A DNA stretch of 64,000 nucleotides from Dryomyza anilis (lineage: Eukaryota > Arthropoda > Insecta > Diptera > Dryomyzidae): assembly GCA_951804985.1 (NCBI GenBank), contig OX638131.1:38657544-38721543 (forward strand), written 5' to 3'. The notes under the pieces are model-generated. The model worked only from the letters and a program-made list of their open reading frames with translations. It ran no database searches and was not told where the DNA came from. The translations under genes and the position numbers were made by a program. Each line of letters opens with the position of its first letter. The first letter of the stretch is position 1. Shown here piece by piece: positions 34,600-45,720 of this stretch.

Positions 34600-37239
34600 A
34601 GTTACACCTTTTTTTTGTGTTGTACACCTACAAAAATACAACACACATTCACACTATGTCACATGTTCCTTAACCACCTTCATGTCGACAGGCAACTTGT
34701 GAAAAAAATACAATTTCGGCTTTGGCACATCCTTTATTTGATCCACGTACTCGTGCATTGAACCGTTTTACTTGGCTGTATTAGAACTTTTATAGTATAG
34801 AACAGAAAAAAAACCGACTGAAACCTAAAAAAAAATAGAAAAAATAGACACTCACCACCCACTATAAAAACCAGAAATCATCATCAATCAATTTTTAGCC
34901 TTTAAAAGGATCCTGATTTTGATTACACAGCTTGCTGCGAATTTTTTTTTTTGTTTTTGCGAAGTGGACATTTATTCGAGACTGAATTTTTGGTATAGGT
35001 TGCCATTCTATGTGTTACGGAAAGAACAAAAAAGAGAAAAAAAAGTGCATGAAAAATAGCAAAATTTCATTGAAATGGTTTTCAACTGGAGGCGTCAATT
35101 GAGTGCAACTCTATAGGGTACAGCTCTAAACAAACAAAGAATTGACAAATCGCGAGTGTTTTTTTTTTATTTTTTTGGGTTAACTTTTTTTAATTTCGTT
35201 CGTTTTGGAAGGCACTCTTTTTTTTAGAATTCACTTTTTTTAGATTTCCATATTTTTTATCTTTTTAATCACTTTATTTAACTTTTTTGTAGTTTTTAAT
35301 AGAGCACCAAATAGGTAACTTCTCGATAGCTACTGCATAGAAGTGGACAAAAATTCATAAAAATAGAGATAAAGTAAATTTGTTAGCGTGATTGGTTTTG
35401 TGCAGAAACTAAACGTTGGGCTTTTGATTTTTTTCCGCACTATTTAAATTTTATTCTGTAAATCTGGTGGCTTTTGAAAGTTTCGGAATCTTTTTTTTTT
35501 GGTATTTCTTTCGTACATATGCCCTGTAACCGCAGCCTAATTGTTGTCGTTTGTTCGATGAATTTGAGCTTTTGTCCACGATATTGTGAGAGTCTTTTGG
35601 GCACAATAATTCGAATATGTTGCGGTTTTGTGGTGGTTTTTGCCCTTTTTGTGGGAACATTTTGAAGTTATTTTTAAATGTTAAAGAGTTGGAGGTTTAA
35701 ATTTTGTAAGATATATTAAACAAATACATTATACATATAATTTAAGAAATTGTTTGAGTATAAAACATTTTTAAAAGTATAGACAAAATTTTATGCTACG
35801 ATAAAGCAACCAAAAATTTAAAATAATATCAGAATTCGAACAAAAGCTATAACATGTCCATGATATTGAAATCGGAATCGAAGAAAGCATTTAAACAAAC
35901 AATATTTGGTTTATAGTTTAGTATTTCCAATGTAATGATAAAAAAGGTAGTTCATGGTTGTCCAAAACACACTTAAAAATGCAGATAAAAGTTTCTTACA
36001 TTCCTTATCAGTTCTAATTTGTATATATGCCCTATAAACACAAATTCCGTATACATTTAATAAATAAAAAATATATGTATTCGAGAACCTTTTTAAAATA
36101 ATACCATCAATCATATCATTATTCGGGCAATCATTCTTCATTGGATTTTCTAGTATTAAAATCTACGTAAATATTTAATAGGTTTCAAATAGGTTTTTTT
36201 TAGATTTTTGTTTTGTATGTTAGCTAAAATATGTTTTCAATTATAATATGCAATTATCTACTTATAGCTCAAAATAATCATTCAATAAATTATAACTTTA
36301 ATTTAAATTGTTTTGTATTCGAACTGTGTGTCCCCCTAAAAAGCGAGGTATTCTAAATATTTATGGCAAGCACTGACGCCAGAAGCATAAAAATAAAATC
36401 TCTCCCATATTTCTAAATCATCATAATCCATCCAAATGCTGCTGCATATCCGTCGTAATCCAAACACATTCAACTTTGACATTCAATAAAAATGTGTTTT
36501 ATTGCAGCCATGAAAAATGCGTCTAGCCAACAACTCTACTCACTGGATGTGCGATGCATATGCGGTTCTCCAAGGAGTTACTGCTACTTGCAATGTGCTC
36601 AAGAAATGATTTTTATTTTTTGATAAATTTTATTTATTTTTGTGCATGAAAAATTTGCGTCTAGTTTATGATAAATTGTATGTGGCATATAGAGCGATAC
36701 TGGTGCGTGTGCGGTAATGTGTTTCTGGGAGACCAAAGGGAAAATTGTATGAGCATTGGAAGTTGTACAGGATGCACTTTATGGTGTTGCCACCGAGGTG
36801 TATTCCAAAATTTAGGGTTTAATAAAAAGGAAGCAGAAATAAGCGGAAATGTAGAATTTTAAGAATTTAAAGTATTTAAACATTTAAATATTCTATGTAT
36901 TTAAAGAGGCTGGAGATGCATTCAAATTATACGAGTTATGATGTTTGGTAATTTATTCGAGAATTTTTCAAAAATATGTGCCCGACTAAATACTAGACAT
37001 TATATAGTTACCCTTGACAAATTATTGGGAGACAGTTTAAAAAGATTTTTTTTTTAATTTTTAAATTTAAGCAGACAAATTCCTAAAATATCCTATTAGA
37101 GAAAACAGGATCAATGATCATATTCTGAAGTTGTAAAATTTCTATTATAATGTTTTAAATTAAATTGTATTAAATGGTACTATTTTCTGAACATATGATA
37201 CTCAGCACAAAATTTGTAAGATATTTCAGTAATATTTCT
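34600..37239. other. AT-rich DNA, nothing recognised
   Basis: It includes T-rich and A-rich runs (34800-35300) and a weak duplication CATGAAAAAT(G/TT)GCGTCTAG near 36510 and 36647. No inverted-repeat element, shared repeat or coding signal was found. The frame at 36668-36862 is cysteine-rich but has no known motif. Confidence 0.4.
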
Positions 37240-38201
37240 GACAAACGCAAATTAATGGAAGTTTTTGGGAAATATACAATATTCAATTTTTGGAATTTCG
37301 TATGGGTATTCTCGATATGTTTTAGAGACCGACTGAAAATAGGCATTTAATAGAAGCACTGCTTTTGTCTATTAAAAATATATTGAAAAATATATGAAAT
37401 ATAACGGAAAAGTTATTTTAAAATATCTTGATTCTGCCAAAAAAATATTAAATACCACAGACAACATTTTTGGCAGAGACAATGTAGTTTAAAAACGTTT
37501 TTCAATATATTTAATGCGGACATTGCCGGAATTCATATCAAAAGCTGTCTGTTTTCTGCCCGTTAAATGTTCATAAAATTTCACTAACTGCTACATATTT
37601 CCCAAAATATTCTGCGAAATATTCCTGAAAAATTCCATAAATTTTCGGGCAGTTAATAGAATATTTTTGGCAGGGTCAAACTGTTTAGAAACTTTTTTGC
37701 AAAATACTTCAGGCAGATAATGCTGGAGTTCGTATCAAAAACTGTCTGTTTTCTGTCCGTTTACAAAAATATGTCGGGAATCTGTCTTTAAAATTTGATA
37801 ATCTGCCATACGCTTCTCATAAACTTCAATTTATCTCGAAAATATTCTTGAAAAATGCCAGAAAGGCAACGGCTGTTTAGAAACATTTGTATCGCAACCT
37901 CAGAGAAACTTTTTGACAGGCTAGAGGCAGCTTAGTAAATTTATTTCAATATATTTCAAACAGTCAAAGGCGTAGTTTGTATCACAAGCTGAGTTATATC
38001 TACCCGTACCCAAAATATACCGTGAATCTGATAATAAAACCTGCTATACACATCCAAAAATATTCCATTTATCTTTGTGTTTGGCGACAAAATACCCGAA
38101 AAATGCCTAAGAAATGCAAATTATTTTATCTCGGAGGGGTTATATAGGCAGCGGGGTATGTATTCAAAGCAGTCTGTTTTGTGCCCATAACAAAAACATA
38201 T
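37240..38201. repeat. Dispersed repeat family R, main cluster (about 190-bp theme)
   Basis: The theme CTGTCTGTTTTCTG(C/T)CCGTT recurs near 37545 and 37741, and, altered, near 38171, each near CCCAAAATAT(T/G)..G(G)GAATCTG, ATTTGATAATCTGCCATACGCTTCTCATAAACTTC and ATTCCTGAAAAATTCC. Units are strongly diverged and broken by indels. The cluster resumes beyond inserted elements at 41.2-42.5 and 45.0-45.7 kb. It is non-coding; no known family is recognised. Confidence 0.6.
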
Positions 38202-38380
38202 ACCCAAAAAACAATTTACTTATTTCAAGTAAATATGGGATTTATTCAGCTCCATAGAATATATTTCTTTAAATCAATCCCAGTTTTCTTGTAATCAATG
38301 ACCATTTTCTTCCAATCAACGATTTTTTTTCATCAAATAAAAGAAATTTTACTTCAACTAGGTAAATATTTTTTCAGTGT
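38202..38380. mobile_element. MITE family E, copy 2
   Basis: The left end ACCCAAAAAACAATTTACTTATTTCAAGTAAA-like arm pairs with the reverse complement of the right end, TTTTACTTCAACTAGGTAAATATTTTTTCAGTG. The core CAGCTCCATAGAATATATTTCTTTAA matches the copy at 20597-20810. It interrupts repeat R just after GTGCCCATAACAAAAACATAT. Confidence 0.75.
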
Positions 38381-38768
38381 ACATGAAGGTAATATTCTCA
38401 TAAATCATATATTATACGCATCAATTTTGCATAAATTTATAATGATATTCAGCCAAGAATAAGTAATCATAATGCTGTGGTTTTTATTTATAATATATGA
38501 TTATAGTTTAAATCAATTATTATGATTAATTGAATGATATTCATAATTCATGACTAATTGGAATATGTTCTGGAATACATTTTATTATTTATTATTCATA
38601 ATTCATGTTAAAAATGTCATAATTTGTAAAACTAATGAAGACTATTCACTATAAATACATAGTGATTGTAAATAGTTTTTGTAAATTCGTTTTTTTATGC
38701 ATTTTCATTTTTTTATGCATACAATTACACATTTTTTAGTATTATACGTAATTCATGAATATAACTCA
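38381..38768. other. AT-rich stretch with recurrent ATTCATAATTCATG words
   Basis: GATATTCATAATTCATGACTAATTG, TATTCATAATTCATGTTAAAAATG and ACGTAATTCATGAATATAAC share a core and sit near ATTATGATTAATTGAATG. It could be a decayed inverted-repeat element, but I cannot define its ends. Confidence 0.3.
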
Positions 38769-38842
38769 TCCTATTAATATAATAAATCTGTTTGTTCGTT
38801 TGTACGTTTGTACGTTTGTACGTTTGTCCGTTTGTACGTTTG

Positions 38843-39680
38843 TTCCGCTTCTCCGTCTAAACGGCTGATCCGATTTCCTTCAAATTTTAACCACAGATGC
38901 GGTATGGTCTGGAAGGAATGATAGGCTATATATGGGCGGGATTGGACAAAGAGGCGTGGCACCTCCCATAGAACCTAAACTTTCAATACGATATAACTCG
39001 GCACTTTCACCAGCTACGAACATGAAACAAAAAACTCAAATACACAAAAAAATTTAAAAACAAAAAAACAAAAGCACAAAACAAAACAAAAGCAAAAATA
39101 CAAAAGCAAAAGCAATCACTTTTGTTCCGCTTCTCCGTCTAAACGGCTGATCCGATTTTCTTGAAATTTTTACCACAGATGCGGTATGGTCTGGAAGGAA
39201 TGATAGGCTATATATGGGCGGGATTGGACAAAGAGGCGTGGCACCTCCCATACAACCTAAACTTTCAATACGATATAACTCGGCACTTTCACCAGCTACG
39301 AACATGAAACAAAAAACTCAAATACACAAAAAAAATTAAAAACAAAAAACCAAAAGCACAAAACAAAACAAAAGCAAAAATACAAAAACAAAAGCAATCA
39401 CGTTTGTTCCGCTTCTCCGTCTAAACGGCTGATCCGATTGTCTTGAAATTTTTACCACAGATGCGGTATGGTCTGGAAGGAATGATAGGCTATATATGGG
39501 CGGGATTGGGCAAAGAGGCGTGGCACCTCCCATGCAACCTAAACACGATATAACTCGGCACTTTCACCAGCAACGAACATGAAACAAAAAACTCAAATAC
39601 AAAAAAAAAAAAATAAAAACAAAAAAGCAAAAGCACAACACAAAACAAAAGCAAAAATACAAAAACAAAACCAATCACAT
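38843..39680. repeat. Three 282-bp direct repeats in the Helitron
   Basis: Each unit starts TTCCGCTTCTCCGTCTAAAC at 38843, 39125 and 39407, continues through CGGTATGGTCTGGAAGGAATG, ATATGGGCGGGATTGG and GAGGCGTGGCACCTCCCAT, and ends in an A/C-rich AAACAAAACAAAAGC tract. The units are nearly identical, so amplification is recent. The third lost CTTTCAATA. Open frames on the minus strand reflect this repetition. Confidence 0.92.
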
Positions 39681-39735
39681 AAAACCACAATCCAAACTAA
39701 ATGAAAAACAAAAAAAGGAAAGAAAAACAAACTCA

Positions 39736-40790
39736 CCACACTAAAACTAACCAAACTAAAACTCACCACACTAAAATTCACCCTTAAATTAACCACACTA
39801 AAACCCAGCACACTATAATTCACCACACTAAAACTCACCACACTAAAATTCACCACACTAAAACTTACCACACTAAAACTCACCACACTAAAACTCACCA
39901 CTTAAAAACTCACCACACAAAAACTCACCACACTAAAACTCACCACACTAAAACTCACCACACTAAAACTCACCACACTAAAACTCACCACACTTAAACT
40001 CACCACACTAAAACCCACCACACTAAAATTTCACCACACTAAAACTCACCACACAAAAATTCACCACACTAAAACTCACCACACTAAAATTTCTCCACAT
40101 TAAAACTCATCACACTAAAACTCACCACACTAAAACTCACTATACCCAAAAGTCGCCGCACTCAAACTCACCGCACTAAAATTCACAACACTAAAACTCA
40201 CCACATTTAAACTCACCATACCAAAACTCACCACACTAAAACTTACCACACTAAAACTCACCACACTTAAACTCACCACACTAAAACTCACCACACTAAA
40301 ACTCACTACACTAAAATTTCACCACATTAAAATTCACCACTTTTAAACTCACCACATTAAAACTCACTACACTCAAATTTCGATACACTAAAACTTACCA
40401 CACTAAAACTCACCGCACTAAAATTCACCACACTAAAACCCACCGCACTATAATTAACCACACTAAAACTCACCACCCTAAAATTCACTACACTAAAACT
40501 CACCACAATAAAATTCATCACATTAAAATTCATCACACTAAAACTCACCACAATAAAATTCACCACACTAAAACCCACCACACTATAATTGACCACACTA
40601 AAACTCACCACACTTAAAAACACCACACTTAAACTCACCACACTCAAATTCACCACACTAAAACTCACCACACTAAAACTCACCACACCAAAACTAACCA
40701 CAATTAAACTCACCACTCCAAAATTCACCACATCTAAACTCACTACACCGAAACTTACTACATTAAAACCCACCACTCTAAAACTTCTAC
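39736..40790. repeat. 15-bp minisatellite, unit CACCACACTAAAACT
   Basis: About 70 units with common variants CACCACACTAAAATT, CACCACACTTAAACT and CACTACACT. Since 15 is a multiple of three, long open frames arise on both strands (TTLKL on plus, VVSFS on minus). The reverse complement of the same unit occurs, in about 16 copies, in the Helitron at 52147-53120, so the minisatellite is part of the family and has expanded differently in each copy. Confidence 0.95.
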
Positions 40791-40925
40791 TGGGAAAAAC
40801 TCTACGGGGAAGAATTCTACGGGAAAGAATTCTACCGGGAACAATTCTACCGGGATGAATTCTACGTTGAGAATTCTACGGGAAAGCGTTCTATGTGGAT
40901 TTTACGGGAAGATTTCTACTGAGAA
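40785..40925. repeat. Second minisatellite, unit about GAATTCTACGGGAAA
   Basis: TTCTACTGGGAA, CTCTACGGGGAAG, TTCTACGGGAAAG, TTCTACCGGGAAC and similar variants repeat about eight times with a 14-18-bp spacing. The reverse form (TTCTTCCCCGTAGAA, CTTACCGGTAGAATTC) lies at about 52252-52345 in the other Helitron, in the same relative position next to the 15-bp repeat. Confidence 0.85.
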
Positions 40926-41438
40926 TAATTCTGCGGAGAAGCGCAGTCTGAGAAAAAATTGTCTTTGAGAAAAGTTGTTTTGGCGGAGAATTATTTGGTT
41001 ACCACATTTATAAAACGAATAAAAAAATTTCAACAGCTAAGCACGGGCCCCTCATATCAATAATAAAAAAATGTTTTTTATATTAATAAAATCGCTCCAT
41101 ATCTTTGAATTCAGAAAATCTTGGCACGAGTCGTGCACGGGTCCAGCTAGTAAATAATAAAATTAAAAAAAATGTATGTGAACGTCTTATTCATAAATAA
41201 TCCGTAAACAATTTTCTCCGTATACCGTGAATCTGCGTTTAAAATTTCACATAATTTTACGAACTGCAGCATACTTTCTAAAATCTTATATTTCTCAGAT
41301 TATTTCCCGAAAATTTGTTAGAAATTTTCTCTTTGGAAGTTATAAATTTTTGGGAAATTGATCCAGATTGTACGTATGTCTGCTTCAAATCAAAAAACAT
41401 TTCTAAACCCAGCTGCGACCTGCCAAAAATTATATCTA

Positions 41439-41749
41439 ATAATATAATAGTTTGGCGCTACAGTCCTGTATGGAACTTCAAGCGAGCTCTCTCACCATTT
41501 TGAGCTGTACGTGTTATATTTGTACTCAAAGTGGTGGGACCTACAGTTTATTGCCGAATCCGAACGGCGGGTGAGAGCTTTTCATAGGCAATGTTTTACT
41601 CTCGTAGGTTTTCCATTTACTGCCGAGAGGTAGCGCGGTATAGAAAAATGTTTCTATGAAAAGATGTTGTTAGCCCCAGTCCAGGCTTGAACCGAGGACC
41701 TTTCGGCTCGCAGTCCAACGCACTAACCACTGAGCTACCGCGGCTACAA
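41439..41749 (-). mobile_element. tRNA-derived SINE, copy 3, with 14-bp target duplication
   Basis: The minus-strand head has an A box (GGTAGCTCAGTGG) and a B box (GGTTCAAGCC), then the same body as the copy at 32164-32460 and an ATT-type tail. The direct repeat AAAAATTATATCTA at 41425-41438 and 41750-41763 flanks it. Removing the insert restores CCTGCCAAAAATTATATCTAGGGCG, which matches the uninterrupted R sequence CCTGACAAAAATTGTGTCTAGGCG near 45630, effectively an empty-site paralogue. Confidence 0.93.
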
Positions 41750-41999
41750 AAAAATTATATCTAGGGCGGTAAAATTTCGAGACATAATTTCAGACAGATA
41801 AATGGAAGTTTTATTTTTGGAATTGGATATCGGAGCACAAAATTCAACTGTGGAATTTTGTATACAAGTTCTCGGTATATTTTTTTTTGGAATGGTCACA
41901 AAATATATAGCAATAGATACCAACCTCGTCTAATTTCTGCTTGAAATATTTCGAAAAAAAACTGTTTTGAATTGTCATGAGGTCTATGTGCCTCATGAT

Positions 42000-42146
42000 G
42001 TAGAAATATTCATATTAGCAAACGGAATTGCTGATGTAACGAAGAATAGCAAATGTTTCAATAAATTAGTTAATTTCATTGCTGGATTGACTAATGAATA
42101 CAATTACTATCGGTTGCTATATTTATGTCGATTATTTATTTCTGTG
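42000..42146. mobile_element. Fold-back MITE family B, copy 2 (right arm only)
   Basis: AAATATTCATATTAGCAAACGGAATTGCTGATGTAACGAAGAATAGCAAATG...ATCGGTTGCTATATTTATGTCGATTATTTATTTCTGTG matches the right half of the family B copies and ends with TCTGTG followed by TA. The left arm is absent. It lies inside the second R cluster. Confidence 0.8.
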
Positions 42147-42500
42147 TAGTAATTTTCCGTGAATTTTAAAATCAGTCTGGAATATTTACTACGGCCTACA
42201 GACAGATAAATGGAAGTCTGTTGGATGCGAATAGCAGGTTATACAAATTTTCGAAGTTTTAAAGACAGATTTCCGAAGTTTTAAAGACAGATTTCCGGCA
42301 TATTGTGGATATGGACAGAATATATAAAGTTTGGGAAACAAAATCCGCCTTTGCCTATTTAAAATCTTCCAAACAAAATGTTATCTAGGAATGTTATTAA
42401 AATTGCAAAATATTTAATAACCTGTTATACGCTTCAAATAAACTTTCATTTATTTCTGTGCTTACCGGAAATATGGCCGAAATATTGCTGTTTTTTCTGA

Positions 42501-44088
42501 AATTTGATCTCGTGTATGTAGTATTTGTTTTGGTATTTTTCAACTTCATACTCGAAGTGCAGCTCAACGGTCCGTTTAATGATTCTGCGGATTTGGGAAT
42601 TTTATGCCACGGATTATGTTTTCATGGCATCGTACATATGGGAAAACCCCAACACGTGTGGTTTTCCCCCCATTAAACGTTTTTATAAATTATTATTTGT
42701 AATTATTTTTATACATTTCTGTGAGCTGCTGCTGCTGCGGCATGATCGATCGATTTGCTCCCTCGCAGGCCGACGCACATTTAGTGTAGTGCGGCTTGTT
42801 TATTATTACTTCGATATTTTTATTTACGGATTAAAATTCACATTGAGTTGAGTTGATGGCGTGTTTAAAAAATATTGTTGAATAAAAATGCAAGCACACG
42901 TCTGTCGGTCTGTCTGTCTGTCGTCGTTGTGCTGTGAAATATTTGCAAAGAGTTAATGAAAAATTGCAATTTTAAAATGTATTTTAATTTGTGTTTTTTT
43001 TACAATATTTTTTTTTTATTTTTTTTTGTTTATAAAAAATAAATGCTTTAATCCAATTAAAGTGCCACTGTGAAATTGTTTTTAAAAATTACAAAAATAT
43101 TTTATTTAAGCATCATTTATGTTGTTGTTGTTTTTTTTGCACTCTGCATTTTTCGCGCTCATCGCAACACTTTCATAATCTCTTAAATCGCATCATAATT
43201 CAGCTTCGCATTCAGAAATAAAATCCTCAAACAGTGGCACTCGCGTCCGTCGTCGTCTCGTATTTCCATATAGTACCCTTCATGCACGCGCATTATCCTT
43301 GCACTTCATCCTACCCCCCTTCCCGCCACTCGCGCGCACATTGGACGCATACAAATCGCATATCGAGCGTTAACATCTGTCGTCCTTTGTGCTGTCCCGC
43401 CAGTGCGGCACACGTCCCGCCAACGTCCTGTTCGACACGACACAACTCAACTCAACTCAACCCATTGTGTTTCTGTTAGAGTGAGTGAGCCGAACAGAGT
43501 GCACTTAACGGGTGCCTTATCTTGCATACCTGATCCCTTATCCTGTTTGCTTTCTTTCCTGCCATCCTGCTTATCCTATTGGGACCACAACAAATGATCC
43601 GCAGCACAAAAGTGCATTCAATTCGAAGAGGGTTCGAAACATGCATTTTTTTCTTTGTTATTTCTCTGTTTGGCATAGAATTTGTGTCTGTCTCTTTCTT
43701 GTGATTAGTTCTTGTTTTTTTTTAGGTTTGTTCCCCTAGAAATCGGCGTTTAACTTTTTTTTTATGAATGCATTAACATTTGTGTTGATGTTTTTACAAC
43801 AACTCATTAACACTTGGCTAGTTAAGAAAAGGATATTCCTTTTTTTTTATTAACGTTTATTTTGCTCAAGTAACGAATGGCGCTTTTGTTATGGCAGCAT
43901 ATGTTCTGAGGAAGAATTAATGAGATATTTTGTAGGGGTAAAATGAGAATTTCGCAATTTTTGCTGCTAAAGAGACTTTTTCACATCTTCTTTAGCTGAG
44001 GTACAGATCAATACTTAATGGTTTTAAGATATATATTTGCAGGGAAATACACGATTTTGGCATGATTGTGACAAAGAAATGATAACTC
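42501..44088. other. Single-copy DNA with GC-richer islands, candidate regulatory
   Basis: GC rises around 42720-42920 (GAGCTGCTGCTGCTGCGGC, TCTGTCGGTCTGTCTG) and 43130-43740 (GCGTCCGTCGTCGTCTCG, CACTCGCGCGCAC, ACTCAACTCAACTCAACCC). Several overlapping frames of up to 108 codons exist, none with a recognised domain and none flanked by convincing splice sites. An exon or enhancer cannot be excluded. Confidence 0.35.
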
Positions 44089-44531
44089 CACAAAAAAAAA
44101 AAAAATGATCGACGTTAATATAGCTACCGATATTAATTGCATGCATTGATCAGTCCTGCAATGAAATTCACAAATTTAATGAAAACATTTACTATTCTTC
44201 GCAAAATCAACAATTTCGTTTGCCACTATGAATATTTGTACGTCAATGCAACAAATTAATTACTCAGGGCAGTTTTAGCAATTATATTTAGCGCCGACTA
44301 AATAATTTGTTGCATTGACGTACATATATTCATATTGGCAAACGCAATTGCTGATTTAACCACAAATAACAAATGTTTTCAATAAATTTCTAAAATTCAT
44401 TGTTGGACTGATTAATATCGGTTGCTATATTTACGCCAGAACTGCTGATTTAACGACGAATAGCAAATGTTTTCATTAATTGATACAATTAATATCGGTT
44501 GCTATATTTACGTCGTTTATTATTTTCTGTG
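44089..44531. mobile_element. Fold-back MITE family B, copy 3 (longest)
   Basis: It starts CACAAAAAAAAAAAAAATGATCGACGT and ends TTTTCTGTG followed by TA. It is a near-complete palindrome: TGTACGTCAATGCAACAAATTAATTA..C..GGGCAGTTTTAGCAATTAT faces ATTTAGCGCCGACTAAATAATTTGTTGCATTGACGTACA. The right arm end is duplicated: TCGGTTGCTATATTTACG..., then CTGCTGATTTAACGACGAATAGCAAATGTTTTC, then the same end again. The C of CACAG/CTGTG is kept on the right and the G is lost on the left. Confidence 0.88.
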
Positions 44532-44534
44532 TAA

Positions 44535-44989
44535 AAGAGTGGTATATGAGTAAACCCATTATCCATTATCCCATTATCCAAACCCATTAACCCATAACCA
44601 ATTATCTCGAGAGTGGTATATGAGTTAACCCAACGTGTTCCTCTTCGAACTTATTGCTTAAATTATAACACAAGTTCCATAATCATAAACAATTGGGTCT
44701 ATTTCAAAATAACAGTCACAGTCATGTTTTTTTCTTCTCATTATTCAAAAATTTGGAATAAATAAATTGCTCAAAGTACTGGTACTAAACAAAAACATTT
44801 TGCACCTATTAATGGGCAACACTTCACGATTTTTAGTATTTCAATTTTTACCTGTATCTATAAATCTATTTGATGTGCTCTTTGGTATTCCACATAAAAA
44901 TATATGGTCAATTTAAATTTAAAAATTTCAACAAAATTTTCCAAACTGGGAATAAACATATTGGTCAATATAACCTTTTAATAAAATTT
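44535..44989. other. AT-rich spacer with short CCCATTA repeats
   Basis: AACCCATTATCCATTATCCCATTATCCAAACCCATTAACCCATAACC at about 44554-44600 is an imperfect short repeat, framed by GTGGTATATGAGT(A/T)AACCC on both sides. The remainder is unstructured. Confidence 0.5.
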
Positions 44990-45720
44990 GCCAAATCTTG
45001 CATGAAAATAAATTCGTAATTGACAGTTTAAAAACATATTTTCTAAATGTTCTAATCAACAAAGACTATTTCGTTTCAAAAGCTGATTGTTTTCTGCACG
45101 TTCCCAAAATATGCTGGGAGTCTGGCTTTTAAATCTATAAAATTTGCCCAGACAAAGTATTTTAGCGACAAAGTATTTTAGCCCAGACAAAGTATATTTA
45201 GCGAACTTCTGCCAATTTAAAAACAGAATTTCCAAAGATTTTAATCAGATAATTGCAGAGTTTCTATCAAAAGCTGTCTCTTTTCTGCCCGTTCCCAAAA
45301 TATGTCGGGAGTCTGGCTTTTAATTACGTAAAATTTGCCCGGAAAAAATATTTGCCAAGCTCCAGGCAAATTGAAAACAGAATGTCCAAAGATTTTAAGC
45401 TGATAAAGGCAGAGTTGTATCAAAATCTGCCTCTTTTCTGCACGTTCTCAAAATATAAAACATGATAATCTGCCATACGCTTCCCATAAACGTCCGTTTA
45501 TCTGCGTGTTTGCCGAAAATATGCTGTAAATATTCCTAAAAAATAACAGACATTTCTTGGCGGGTCCCGATTTCCTCTAGAATCTCGCCTTTGTCTTCTT
45601 AAAGTCGTTCGGAAATATGTTTGTAAACTGTCTAGAGCCTGACAAAAATTGTGTCTAGGCGATTTTATATTCAAAAAATATATATTTATGAATATCAATA
45701 AATGCAACATAGTTTTCATT
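44990..45720. repeat. Dispersed repeat family R, third cluster
   Basis: AAAGCTG(A/T)(T/C)T(G/C)TTTTCTGC(A/C)CGTTCCCAAAATATG(C/T) and GGGAGTCTGGCTTTTAA occur near 45080 and 45268, with TCTGCCTCTTTTCTGCACGTTCTC near 45425: periods of about 188 and 155 bp. ATAATCTGCCATACGCTTC(C/T)CATAAACGTCCGTTTATCTGCGTGTTTGCCG and GAGCCTGACAAAAATTGTGTCTAGGCGAT match the other clusters. The latter is the uninterrupted form of the SINE-3 target. Confidence 0.7.

Larger units (their letters stand above)
38769..41150 (+). mobile_element. Non-autonomous Helitron, copy 2 (2.4 kb)
   Basis: It starts A|TCCTATTAATATAATAAATC and ends GTGCACGGGTCCAGCTAG|T, which gives the Helitron hallmarks 5' TC, 3' CTAG and insertion between A and T. 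A short hairpin (GCACGAGTCGTGC) lies about 14 bases before the 3' end. In order it contains TTTGTACG octamers (38787-38842), three 282-bp direct repeats (38843-39680), a 15-bp minisatellite (39736-40790), a second minisatellite (to 40925) and a single-copy 3' part. The 5' sequence (TTTGTTCGTTTG...CGGCTGATCCGATTT...ATAGGCTATATA) resembles Lep1-type Helitrons known from moths. There is no Rep/helicase gene. Confidence 0.8.
41180..42500. repeat. Dispersed repeat family R, second cluster (interrupted)
   Basis: R words include CCGTATACCGTGAATCTGCGTTTAAAATTTC, AGCTGCGACCTGCCAAAAATTATATCTAGG (split by the SINE), GACAGATAAATGGAAGT, CAGATTTCCG..GCATATT, AATCCGCCTTTGCCTATTTAAA and TACGCTTC(A)AATAAAC..CATTTAT. 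The SINE 41439-41749 and fold-back MITE 42000-42146 lie inside it. Divergence from the 37- and 45-kb clusters is high. It is non-coding. Confidence 0.55.

Noticed and set aside
38843..39680. CRISPR-like array of three evenly spaced repeats
   Set aside because: Units are 282-bp direct repeats without short repeat/unique spacer alternation, inside a eukaryotic Helitron.
40357..40858. Long VVSFS / TTLKL repeat frames on both strands
   Set aside because: These come from the 15-bp Helitron minisatellite, open for the same arithmetic reason.
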